Positions 18,599 to 26,730 of a DNA stretch of 64,000 nucleotides are shown here, one piece after another (the stretch's first letter is position 1; every line of letters starts with the position of its first letter). The stretch is from Streptomyces sp. NBC_00390 (lineage in GTDB: Bacteria; Actinomycetota; Actinomycetes; Streptomycetales; Streptomycetaceae). The DNA lies in assembly GCF_036057275.1 (NCBI RefSeq), contig NZ_CP107945.1:992001-1056000 (forward strand), given 5' to 3'. The notes under the pieces are model-generated. The model had not been told where the DNA came from. It made no database searches and was given only the letters and a program-made list of their open reading frames with translations. A program made the position numbers and the translations under genes.

Positions 18599-19461
18599 GG
18601 CGTGTCCTCCCCCGTCGGACGGTCCCCCAGCGCCTCCATCAGCCCGGCGTCGAGCATGGTGGAGGCCGCGGTGTCGCTGGTGTCCCCGAATCCGGCGTCG
18701 AACAGGGCCACGCTCACCGTGTACTTACGGTCCACCAGGCAGGTGTGGAAGGTCCATTCGTCGCCCGTGCCGCGTGAACCGTCGGGCCGGAGCACCTGCA
18801 CCCTGCGCTCCTGGGGCCCGAAGCCGAACTCGGTGAACCGGAAGCGCATGCCCTGGCCGATCGCCTTGCTGTAGGCCTCCTTCAGCGTCCACAGCCGCAC
18901 CAGCGCCCCGTTGCGGCGCTCGTCGGCGATCTGCGCGAGCGCCTGGCGCTCGTGCGGCGTACAGACCTGGTTCTCCGTGCCGAGCCCGAGCATCGGCCGG
19001 TCCCGCAGCTCGGCGTCGACGCCGATCCAGCCGCGTCTGGTCAGTCCGACCAGCAGCAGGGTCTCGGTATGGCTGAGGCTGATGTCGATCTGGTCGAGCC
19101 CCCGCAGATAGGGCCGTCCGCCCGGTTTGTAGGCGAGCTCGACGGTGTGCGGCGCCGCCTCGATCACCGCGCAGGCGACATGCTTGAGCAGCAGCCGTGA
19201 GGCCACGAAGCGGGACCGTATCTGATGGTGCGTCATGGCGGCGAAGCGCGGGTAGTCGCGGCCCAGCAGCGGGCGCAGTCCGGGCGCGTCCAGGTCGCCC
19301 GGCAGCCAGTCGTCGAGCTGGGCGTGGACGACCACGCTGCCGTACGCGTGCACCGCGTCACGGACCTGTTCCCAGGGGCCCTCGGGGCCGGTCACCCGTA
19401 CGGGCCGGGCGAATCCCTGCTCCGTCGCGGGGTTCGCCACGGGTCCCGGAAACATCACCAT
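18595..19461 (-). CDS. 4'-phosphopantetheinyl transferase
   Basis: A 288-residue Sfp-type enzyme that moves the phosphopantetheine arm of CoA onto a Ser of carrier proteins. The two signature motifs are present: GWIGVDAEL (Mg-binding Asp and Glu) and WTLKEAYSKAIG. Three carrier domains in the operon (20233-20460, the end of 23425-26382, and 26379-26702) are the obvious clients. The annotated start overlaps the upstream acyltransferase gene by about 104 bases, which is unusual; a later start is possible because the first 20 residues are not conserved-looking. A dedicated transferase inside a cluster supports autonomy of the pathway. Confidence 0.88.
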   Translation of the reverse strand: MVMFPGPVANPATEQGFARPVRVTGPEGPWEQVRDAVHAYGSVVVHAQLDDWLPGDLDAPGLRPLLGRDYPRFAAMTHHQIRSRFVASRLLLKHVACAVIEAAPHTVELAYKPGGRPYLRGLDQIDISLSHTETLLLVGLTRRGWIGVDAELRDRPMLGLGTENQVCTPHERQALAQIADERRNGALVRLWTLKEAYSKAIGQGMRFRFTEFGFGPQERRVQVLRPDGSRGTGDEWTFHTCLVDRKYTVSVALFDAGFGDTSDTAASTMLDAGLMEALGDRPTGEDTP

Positions 19462-20236
19462 GCCAGTCCTCCAGCCGCTTCACCACTCCGTCGAGTACGT
19501 CCGCCGCGGCAGCTCCGTCGAGCACTCTGTGATCGAAGGTCAGCCCGAGGCGCATGACCGGCGCTGCCGCGAGGTGCCCGTCGCGCACCACGGCTCGGTC
19601 CGTCACCCGCCCCACGCAGAAGGTGACCGCCGTGCCGCCGTAGGAGTGGAATACGTCGACGGCGCGGTGCCCGAGCGAGCTCACCGCGAAGGTGCCGAGC
19701 CGCCGCTCCCGTGCCGCCGGGGCCCTGACCCCGAGCCGGAAGGCCAACTGGCCGATGGGAGGCGGTAGTTGGTTGAGCAGTCGTACGGCTGCCGCGCCGG
19801 GCGGCTCAAGCGGGCCGCTGCGGCGGCAGCGGTCGACCGCATCCTGGATCTCGGTCAGGGTCGCCGTGTCCGTGCGCGGCAGTACGGCGGTGAGCACCAC
19901 CCGCTCACCGGCCGGCCCTCGGCGGTCGAGTGCGAGTTTGGCCGCCACCCCAACCGCCGCACCGCCCGTCGCACCGGGCAGTGCCACGGTGCGCGGCCAC
20001 AGGCCACCACGGGCGAGCCTGCGGGCCTCGGGGTGAGTGGCGAGCACCCGTCCCGCCGCGTACAGCAGGAAGCTGACGACCGACACCCGCCGGCCCGCCG
20101 CACGCTCGGCGGCCCGGTGCTCCTCGACCCGGGTCATGTCGACGTCGGCGCCCAGGTGCACGGGGGCGGCGGACCGGGCCCAGGCCAGGAAGTAGCGCGT
20201 GTGCCGCCGGGCCCGGTCGCCCCCGAAGCCGCTCAT
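19358..20236 (-). CDS. E2-like (2-oxoacid dehydrogenase type) acyltransferase, candidate tetronate O-acetyltransferase
   Basis: A 292-residue protein with only the catalytic core of dihydrolipoamide acyltransferases and no lipoyl or peripheral-binding domain. The catalytic HxxxDG is seen in LTFDHRVLDGAAAADVL. Stand-alone enzymes of this kind (Agg4, AbyA4) acetylate the hydroxymethyl-tetronate, preparing it for elimination. The gene starts four bases before the ACP stop. Its 3' end overlaps the PPTase coding region by about 104 bases, and the last 30 residues are Gly/Arg/Pro-rich and probably not part of the fold. Confidence 0.8.
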   Translation of the reverse strand: MSGFGGDRARRHTRYFLAWARSAAPVHLGADVDMTRVEEHRAAERAAGRRVSVVSFLLYAAGRVLATHPEARRLARGGLWPRTVALPGATGGAAVGVAAKLALDRRGPAGERVVLTAVLPRTDTATLTEIQDAVDRCRRSGPLEPPGAAAVRLLNQLPPPIGQLAFRLGVRAPAARERRLGTFAVSSLGHRAVDVFHSYGGTAVTFCVGRVTDRAVVRDGHLAAAPVMRLGLTFDHRVLDGAAAADVLDGVVKRLEDWHGDVSGTRGEPRDGAGIRPARTGDRPRGPLGTGP

Positions 20237-20460
20237 GGACCCACCGCTGCGGTCCAGATGTCGCCGAGGGTGCGTGCTTCGAGCATGTCGGCCACGGAGA
20301 CGGGTCTGCCCAGCTCGCGCTCCAGCAGCGTCACCAGGCGCAGCAGGTACACCGAGTCCCAGCAGGCCAGTTCGGCCAGGTCGCGTTCCGCGTCCGCGGG
20401 CTCCAGGTCGGTGCCCAGATACTCGTTGGCGAGCGTGATCAGATCGACGACGGTGTGCAT
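20233..20460 (-). CDS. Acyl carrier protein for the glyceryl unit
   Basis: A 75-residue discrete ACP. The phosphopantetheine site is the Ser in ACWDSVYLLRL, where Cys-Trp replaces the common Gly-x-x before DS. The gene sits directly after the FkbH-like gene (overlap of 22 bases) and before the E2-like acyltransferase, the position of the glyceryl-ACP carrier (Agg2 type) in tetronate cassettes. It would carry the glyceryl group made from 1,3-bisphosphoglycerate and present it to the KAS III enzyme. Confidence 0.85.
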   Translation of the reverse strand: MHTVVDLITLANEYLGTDLEPADAERDLAELACWDSVYLLRLVTLLERELGRPVSVADMLEARTLGDIWTAAVGP

Positions 20461-22382
20461 TCCTCCACCTCCTGCGGCTCGAGGACGGGTTCGGTCGGCG
20501 ACAGCCTCAGCCGCAGCCGCACATGGGCCGGTACGGGCCGCAGGTCCGCGAGCGTGTGGCGGTAGCGGACGCCGTCGCCCTGCTTGCCCGGCACGGCGAC
20601 GGCTCGGAAGCCGTGCGCCGGGCAGAAGCCCCGCACGGCCGCGTTGGCGGCGGCCGGCCGCCACTGTGCGTGCACGGCGGGCAGCCCGGCGTCCACCGCC
20701 GCGTGCAGCAGCCCGTCCAGCACCGCGTCCTCGATCCCGCGGCCGAGGACCCGGCAGCTGATGACCATGTTGGCGAGGTGCAGTCCTGCCGCGTCACGGT
20801 GTCCGAACAGCGCGCCGACGATGCCGTCGTCGCCGTACCGGTCGGCGGCGCGCACTGCCAGCACCAAGGTGTCCGGGTCGGCGGCCATACGCTCGATCTG
20901 CGCGGCGCCCAGCCGCTCCCCGGTGAGGTTGAAGCGGTTGGTGCGCAGACTCAGTTGGGCGATCCTGGCGATGTGGTGGCTCTCGGCGGGGGCGACGGCG
21001 ACCTCGATGCCGAGGTCACGCAGGAAGCTGTCGTAGTCCTTGGCGCCCGCCTGCCGGCGTTCGCGCCGCTGCCGTTCCCGGTAGCGCTCGGCGCGGCCGC
21101 GGTCCTCCTCGGTGACGGAGGGGACGTCGAACCAGCCGTCGGCCAGCAGATGTTCACTGTGCAGCGCGGGCTCCGCGTCCAGCTCCACGACGGCGGCACC
21201 AGGTGCGGTGGCCCGTACCGACTCCCGCTCGAAGAGGCTGTCGTCGGCGAAGACGACGGCGGAGGGTGCGATGCCGAGCCCGGCGGCGATCTGTGCGACG
21301 CCTTCGGCCTTGGAGCCCCAGTCGGCGACGATGCTCACGAAGTCGTCGGCGCTCAGCGGCCAGTCGGGGTGGGCGGCCAGCGCGCGGGCGACGGGCTCCG
21401 GATCGTTCTTGCTGCAGACGGCGAGCAGCACGCCCTGGGACGCCAGCTGTTCGACGGTACGCCGGAAGGCGCCGAACGCGCCCGCGCGCAGCGAGGTGGC
21501 GCCGCGGACCCTCGCCGGCCCGTCCTCGGCCAGGATGCCGTCCCACAGGGTGCCGTCCAGGTCCAGGACCAGGCACTTCTTGGTGTCGCCGCGCAGGGCG
21601 CGGGCGAGATGGGCGGCCTCCCGGGCGTAGGAGGCGAGCAGCGCGGCGGAGCAATGGGCGTCCGCGTATGCCCCGAGGCGCGGATCGTCGGCACGTACCC
21701 CGGCGGCTGTGAGCGGCTCCAGGTCGAGTACGGCGATGCCTGCGGCCGGGTCGGCCATCCGCAGCAGATCGGCGTTGAACTCCCGCCAGAGCGCGCCCAG
21801 TTCGGCGCGTTGCAGCAGTCCGGTCTGCTGATGGGTGAAGCGGCGCAGCAGCGGCAGGGTGTTGAGGACGAGGGTGGCTCCGGCCGGGGCGTGAGCGGCA
21901 TGGGCACCGGCGAGTTCGGCGAGCAGCAGCCGCTGCCGTTCGGCCTCCAGGGCCACGTCGTACGGCTGCCAGGGCGACGGCACCCGGTCCCACACGGTCA
22001 GCGGGTCCAGGACGCACAGAGTCAGCTCGGGCCGGTGTGCGTACAGCTCGGACGCAGGGTCGGCGAGGTCCTGGACATAGCTGCCGCTGCCGCCGGTGTG
22101 CCCGATCAGCAGCAGTCCGTGCCGGGCGAGCTGGACGGTGAGGGCGGGCAGCAGCCCTGCGGTGGTGGAGCGTCCGGTGACCGCGATGCGCACGGCGGAG
22201 GTGTCCGGGTGCGCGGCGAGCACGTCGGCGGGGTCGAGCCGGGCGAGCAGCCGCCCCGCGCTGTCGAGACCGTCGTCGTCGAGCCGGGCGAGCAGTGCCG
22301 GCAGCCGGGGGTACGCGCCGGCGAGTGAGCCGGTGTCGTACAGGGCCCGCACGTCCTGCTGTGCCTCAGGTCGCCCGCTCAT
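20439..22382 (-). CDS. FkbH-like HAD-IIIC protein, glyceryl-ACP synthase
   Basis: A 647-residue member of the FkbH family. The N-terminal part (1-265) is SGNH-like, the HAD phosphatase motif LVLDLDGTLWDG has D274 and D276, VCSKND gives the second HAD motif, and the C-terminal 150 residues are GNAT-like (SLRTNRFNLTGERL). These proteins dephosphorylate 1,3-bisphosphoglycerate and load the glyceryl unit onto an ACP (Agg1, TmnD16 and others in tetronate pathways). It lies between the KAS III and ACP genes with short overlaps, exactly as expected for a tetronate cassette. Methoxymalonyl-type pathways also use FkbH but need dehydrogenases and an O-methyltransferase that are absent here. Confidence 0.9.
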   Translation of the reverse strand: MSGRPEAQQDVRALYDTGSLAGAYPRLPALLARLDDDGLDSAGRLLARLDPADVLAAHPDTSAVRIAVTGRSTTAGLLPALTVQLARHGLLLIGHTGGSGSYVQDLADPASELYAHRPELTLCVLDPLTVWDRVPSPWQPYDVALEAERQRLLLAELAGAHAAHAPAGATLVLNTLPLLRRFTHQQTGLLQRAELGALWREFNADLLRMADPAAGIAVLDLEPLTAAGVRADDPRLGAYADAHCSAALLASYAREAAHLARALRGDTKKCLVLDLDGTLWDGILAEDGPARVRGATSLRAGAFGAFRRTVEQLASQGVLLAVCSKNDPEPVARALAAHPDWPLSADDFVSIVADWGSKAEGVAQIAAGLGIAPSAVVFADDSLFERESVRATAPGAAVVELDAEPALHSEHLLADGWFDVPSVTEEDRGRAERYRERQRRERRQAGAKDYDSFLRDLGIEVAVAPAESHHIARIAQLSLRTNRFNLTGERLGAAQIERMAADPDTLVLAVRAADRYGDDGIVGALFGHRDAAGLHLANMVISCRVLGRGIEDAVLDGLLHAAVDAGLPAVHAQWRPAAANAAVRGFCPAHGFRAVAVPGKQGDGVRYRHTLADLRPVPAHVRLRLRLSPTEPVLEPQEVEECTPSSI

Positions 22383-23428
22383 GGTGTCGCCTCCACTGCG
22401 AAGCCGGCCTTGATCCATTTGCTGGACTCGATCGCGATGCCGACGGCCCGTCCCCCTGCGCGCAGCCGCGGTAGCAGCCGTTCGAGCTGGAGAAAGGCGA
22501 GCGCGTTCCCGTTGTTCCCGGTTTCCGCGACACAGGAGACCTCCTCCCACTCGAGGCCCTGCCGCAGCCCCCTCGTGATCCGCTCGGTCATCCGGCCGCC
22601 GAGCTGGGGCGGCAGGACGTGGGCGAGGGTGGTGGCCGGCCAGCCGACCCTGTCGCACAGCGTCCGGAGCATCTCCTCGGCGAGCACGGGCACCTGTGTC
22701 TCCACGGCCTTGTAGTCCTCGGTGACCGCGGGCCGGTCGCTGTGCCGGTCGGCCTGGCCGAACCATTCGACGCGCTGGCCGGGCGCGCGGCCGAGTCCGC
22801 CGATGCGGTGCTCGGCGCGCACCAGGCGGGCCCGGTGGGTGCCGGCCGTCCGGCTGAGCGCGAGGGCGCCGGCGCCGTCGCCGAACAGGACGTAGTTGAC
22901 GAGCTGGGCGGGGGGCAGCGCCCGGAAGTCCTGCTTCAGGTCGAGATGCTTGCTGCACACGTCCCCGCCGACGACGAGGCCCACCGGCCTGCTGCCGCGT
23001 TCGGCCGCGGCGAGCAGCGACGAGGCGAAGGCCATCGCCTGGACGGCCCCGGAGCAGCCCGACTGCAACTGGTAGACGGGCACCTGGTCGATGCCGAGCC
23101 GGTCGGCGACCATGGCGGCCGTGGTGGGCATGAGGGCATCGGGGGTGGCGGTGGCGAGGACGACGAACGCCACGTCGTCGGCATCGGCCCCGGCGTCGGC
23201 GAGCGCCCGGTCGGCGGCCTCGGCACACAGGTCCTCCAGCGACCAGCGGGGCCGGCCGTCGGCCAGGTCGAGACTGAAGTGCCGGGTGCGGGTGCCGATG
23301 AACGTGTCGATCCACTCCGGTGCGACACCCAGCCGCTCGCCGAGGGTGGTGTTGTCGACGGGGTCGCCGGGCAGGGCGCTGCCCACGCCGGCGATGGCGG
23401 CCCCGCCTCGGCCCGCGCGGTCGCTCAC
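22379..23428 (-). CDS. KAS III-like condensing enzyme for tetronate ring formation (catalytic His replaced)
   Basis: A 349-residue FabH-like thiolase-fold protein with GTG start overlapping the PKS stop. The active-site Cys is C125 in QLQSGCSGAVQ, and the Asn of the triad is probably N305 in ETGNNGNAL. Where FabH has its catalytic His in a PHQAN motif, this protein reads LPPQLGG, so the His is Pro (P274). In tetronate pathways the FabH-like enzyme (Agg3, RkD, TmnD9) joins a beta-ketoacyl chain with glyceryl-ACP by C-C and C-O bond formation. The altered triad supports a non-decarboxylating role rather than fatty acid initiation; that is inference. Confidence 0.86.
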   Translation of the reverse strand: MSDRAGRGGAAIAGVGSALPGDPVDNTTLGERLGVAPEWIDTFIGTRTRHFSLDLADGRPRWSLEDLCAEAADRALADAGADADDVAFVVLATATPDALMPTTAAMVADRLGIDQVPVYQLQSGCSGAVQAMAFASSLLAAAERGSRPVGLVVGGDVCSKHLDLKQDFRALPPAQLVNYVLFGDGAGALALSRTAGTHRARLVRAEHRIGGLGRAPGQRVEWFGQADRHSDRPAVTEDYKAVETQVPVLAEEMLRTLCDRVGWPATTLAHVLPPQLGGRMTERITRGLRQGLEWEEVSCVAETGNNGNALAFLQLERLLPRLRAGGRAVGIAIESSKWIKAGFAVEATP

Positions 23429-26382
23429 CGCGCCACCGCCGCGTTCAGCTGCTCGCCGAGATAGCCGATCAGCGACTCGACGCTGACGAGGCTCGCGAGC
23501 ATCTCCGGCATGGACAGCTCGCCGACCTCCGGGAACCGCACCTCGAGCCGGTACTTGAGCTCCATCAGCATCACCGAATCGAAGCCCAGGTCGTCGTAGA
23601 ACCGCAGGGCGTCGTCGTACTCCTCCAGCCGGCCGCCCTTGACGATCGCCACGGCTTCCCGCACGCCCTGGCGCACCCGGTCCGGCGTCGGGGCCCCGGC
23701 CCGCTCGGCGGCGGGCCGCGCCGCGGCGGCGGCCTGCGCGGGCAGGGTCTGCCAGGACCGCCACTGGGTGGAGAAGACATGGGCGGGCATGCGGACCGCC
23801 CGCTTCTCGGCGTCCGGATAGAACGTGTCCCATGCGGGGTCGAGACCGTCCCCGTGGAGCCGGGCGAGCACGTCGCCGATCTCCCGGAGACCGGAGTCCT
23901 CGCCCCGGCAGACGGCGAGCGCGGGGATGTCGCGGGCCGGGGCGATCCGGCGGATCAGATTGCTCAGCACCGGCTTCGGGCCGATCTCGACGACGTGGGT
24001 GGGCGCGGACGCGGCGAGCGAGGTGATCGCGTCCTCAAAGCGCACCGTCGCCGAGATGTGCTCCGTCCAGTAGGCGGCGTCCAGTTCCTCCCCGTCCGCG
24101 AGCGGCCTGCCGCGTACGGTCGAGTGGAACGGCAGCCGGGGGCGGCCCGCGGGTATGCGGGCCGCGACCCGCTCGAAGCGGTCCAGCATCGGGGCCATCA
24201 GCGGGGAGTGGAAGGCGTGCGAGACCCGCAGCGGGGTGCAGGCCAGGCCGCGCTCCTCCAGCCGCGCCCGGATGCGGGCGAGCGCTTCGAGATCGCCGGA
24301 CAGCACGGTGGCTCCCGGTCCGTTGAGCGCGCCGATGCCCACGGACGGCTCACCCTCGACGAGGCCGGCGGCCTCGGCGGGCCTGGCTCGGGTCGCCAGC
24401 ATGCCGCCGCCTTCCGGGAGTTGCTGCATGAACGCACCGCGTACGGCCACCAGCCGGGCGGCGTCCGCGAGGTCCAGCGCCTCGGCGAGGACGGCTGCGG
24501 CGAACTCGCCGATGCTGTGGCCGACGACCGCCGCCGGGCGCACCCCGAGCTCCATGAGCGTGCGGGCGAGGGCGTACTGGACGGCGAACAGCGCGGGCTG
24601 GGTGGTACCGGTGCGGTGGACCGCCGGGTCCCCGGCGAGTATCAGTTCGTGGACGGGCGCGACGGTGTACGGCTGGAGCGCCTTGGACGCCTCTTCCAGG
24701 AAGGTGCGGTAGACGGTGGACTGCTCGTACAGCCCCGCCGTCATCCGCGGGTACTGCGAGCCCTGTCCGGTGAACGCGAAGGCCAGGACGGGCGCTTCGG
24801 CCGCCTGCGGGTACTCGGTCTCCAGCTCGGCGCCGGCGAACAGCCGCGCGGCCAGCTCCTCGGGGCTGTCCGCGACGGTGGCGAAGCGGCAGGGCAGGGC
24901 TGCGCGGGAGCGGTTGCTGGTCCAGCACAGCCGGGCCAGCTCGGCGCCGTCGCGGCGGGCGACGTCATCGGCCTGGACGCGCAGGTTGCGGCGCAGCGCG
25001 GTGGGGGTGTCGGCGGACAGCGTGAACACGCCGACGCGGGGCGTCGAGGCGACAGCGGCGGGCGTGGAAGCGCCGGCGGGGGCGTTCTTGGGTGCGGTGG
25101 CAGGCACCGCACGGGCGTCCTGGGGCGCGGTGGCCAGCACCGCGTGGGCGTTGGTGCCGCCCATGCCGAAGCTGGAGACCCCGGCCCGGCAGCCTTCCGC
25201 CGGCAGCTCCAGCGGCTCGCGGATCAGCTCCATGGAGCGGCGGGCCAGGGCGAGCCGGGGGTTCTCGGCGCCGTGCGGTGCGCTGGGCGGTACGACTCCG
25301 TGCCGCAGCGCCAGGACCGTCTTGATCAGCCCGGCCATGCCGGCGGCGCCTTCGGTGTGCCCGATGGCGCCCTTGACCGCGCCGATCGCCAGCGGCCAGA
25401 CACGCTCGCCGGCATCGTCGCGGAACACGTCGCCCAGAGACAGCACTTCGATCTGGTCGCCGAGCGGTGTGCCGGTGCCGTGGGCCTCGACGAACCGGAT
25501 GTCGCGCGGGCTCACCCCGGCTCGGCGGCAGGCGGTGGCGATCACCTCGCGCTGGGAGGCGCGGTGCGGGGCCATGATGCCGTTGCTGCGGCCGTCCTGG
25601 TTGACGGCGCTGGCGAGGATCACGGCGTGCACGGGGTCGCCGTCGCGCACGGCGTCGTCGAGCAGGCGCAGAGCCACGACGCCCACGCCCTCGCCGCGGC
25701 CGATGCCGTCCGCCGCGGCGGAGAAGGGTTTGCAGCGGCCGTCGGGAGCGGCGAGTCCCGCCTGGGCGTAGATCTCGTCGAGTACGGACCCGGCCACGAT
25801 GTTGACGCCGCCGGCGAGCGCGAGGTCGCATTCGCCCGCCCGCAGGGCACCGCAGGCCAGATGCAGGGCGACCAGGGACGAGGAGCAGGCGGTGTCCACG
25901 GTGATGCTGGGGCCGCGCAGATCGAGCTGGTACGCGATGCGGTTGGCGAGCATGGACCGGCCGCTGCCGGTGCCGGTGCGCGGCGTCACTTCGCCCATCG
26001 CGAGGCTCAGGCGCAGCCAGTCGTCGGACATGGAGCCGATGTAGGTGCCGACCGGGCTCCCGGCCATCCGTGCCGGGGAGGTCCCGGCGTCCTCGAGGGC
26101 CCGCCAGGAGCATTCCAGCAGCAGCCGCTGCTGGGGGTCCATGGCGCCCGCGTCGGCGGGAGGTACCTGGAAGAAGGAACGGTCGAAGGCGTCGGCGTCG
26201 GCGAGGAAGCCGCCGGGCACGGTGGAGGGGCCGCGGGAGTCGGGGCGTTCGCCGATGGCGTGCGCCCCGCTCATCAGCAGCTCCCAGTAGGCCCCGGGGT
26301 CGGGCGCGCCGGGGAATCTGCAGTCCATGCCCACCACCGCGACGGGGTGCAGGTCAGGGCCCGGAGTACGGCCCATGGTCAC
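23425..26382 (-). CDS. Single-module type I polyketide synthase (KS-AT-ACP)
   Basis: A 985-residue non-reducing module. The KS (about 10-430) has the nucleophile C166 in DTACSSS and the two His motifs EAHGTGT and GHTEGA. The AT (about 510-830) has GHSIGEFA and HAFHS, the latter the usual malonyl-CoA signature. The ACP (about 895-985) has the attachment Ser in LGFDSVML. No KR, DH, ER or TE is present. It would take the unsaturated acyl group from the discrete ACP, add one malonyl unit and leave a beta-ketoacyl thioester, the substrate required for 3-acyl-tetronate formation. Both ends overlap neighbours by four bases. Confidence 0.93.
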   Translation of the reverse strand: MTMGRTPGPDLHPVAVVGMDCRFPGAPDPGAYWELLMSGAHAIGERPDSRGPSTVPGGFLADADAFDRSFFQVPPADAGAMDPQQRLLLECSWRALEDAGTSPARMAGSPVGTYIGSMSDDWLRLSLAMGEVTPRTGTGSGRSMLANRIAYQLDLRGPSITVDTACSSSLVALHLACGALRAGECDLALAGGVNIVAGSVLDEIYAQAGLAAPDGRCKPFSAAADGIGRGEGVGVVALRLLDDAVRDGDPVHAVILASAVNQDGRSNGIMAPHRASQREVIATACRRAGVSPRDIRFVEAHGTGTPLGDQIEVLSLGDVFRDDAGERVWPLAIGAVKGAIGHTEGAAGMAGLIKTVLALRHGVVPPSAPHGAENPRLALARRSMELIREPLELPAEGCRAGVSSFGMGGTNAHAVLATAPQDARAVPATAPKNAPAGASTPAAVASTPRVGVFTLSADTPTALRRNLRVQADDVARRDGAELARLCWTSNRSRAALPCRFATVADSPEELAARLFAGAELETEYPQAAEAPVLAFAFTGQGSQYPRMTAGLYEQSTVYRTFLEEASKALQPYTVAPVHELILAGDPAVHRTGTTQPALFAVQYALARTLMELGVRPAAVVGHSIGEFAAAVLAEALDLADAARLVAVRGAFMQQLPEGGGMLATRARPAEAAGLVEGEPSVGIGALNGPGATVLSGDLEALARIRARLEERGLACTPLRVSHAFHSPLMAPMLDRFERVAARIPAGRPRLPFHSTVRGRPLADGEELDAAYWTEHISATVRFEDAITSLAASAPTHVVEIGPKPVLSNLIRRIAPARDIPALAVCRGEDSGLREIGDVLARLHGDGLDPAWDTFYPDAEKRAVRMPAHVFSTQWRSWQTLPAQAAAAARPAAERAGAPTPDRVRQGVREAVAIVKGGRLEEYDDALRFYDDLGFDSVMLMELKYRLEVRFPEVGELSMPEMLASLVSVESLIGYLGEQLNAAVAR

Positions 26383-26702
26383 ACCCCCCGACGCTCGCCG
26401 GCCTTGGCGAACTCCTCGGCGAGGTGACGGGCGAGGTCTTCGGCCGTGGGATGGTCCCAGGTGACCGTCGGCTCGAGGAAGAGGCCGAACTCCTCCTCGA
26501 TGTCACCGTAGAGACTGAGTGCCGCGACCGAGTCCATGCCGTACTCGGCGAAGGGGGTGTTCGGCGCGATCTCCTCGGCAGGGCGCTGCAGGTACTCGCC
26601 CAGCCGGTTGATCAGCCAGCCGCGGAAGTCGCCTTCGTCGAACCCGCCCACAGCTTCGGCCGAGCGGGGGCCTGGGGTGTCCGGTCCGGTGGAATGCACC
26701 AT
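26379..26702 (-). CDS. Acyl carrier protein for the fatty acyl chain
   Basis: A 107-residue discrete ACP with an N-terminal extension of about 25 residues. The attachment Ser is in EYGMDSVAALSL. It is placed between the two dehydrogenase genes and the PKS module, so it most likely receives the acyl-adenylate from the fatty acyl-AMP ligase and holds the chain during dehydrogenation and transfer to the KS. This is the same arrangement as the lipid-initiation ACPs of enduracidin- and ramoplanin-type clusters, from memory. Confidence 0.88.
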   Translation of the reverse strand: MVHSTGPDTPGPRSAEAVGGFDEGDFRGWLINRLGEYLQRPAEEIAPNTPFAEYGMDSVAALSLYGDIEEEFGLFLEPTVTWDHPTAEDLARHLAEEFAKAGERRGV

Positions 26703-26730
26703 GTGATGCTCCTTGGCAGCGGGTCTGCGG

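Noticed and set aside
20439..22382. Methoxymalonyl-ACP pathway
   Set aside because: FkbH also serves that pathway, but the required dehydrogenases and O-methyltransferase are absent, and the other tetronate genes are present.
23320..26427. Open frame of over 1,000 codons on the plus strand opposite the PKS gene
   Set aside because: It is antisense to clear KS, AT and ACP motifs, and has no recognisable domain of its own.
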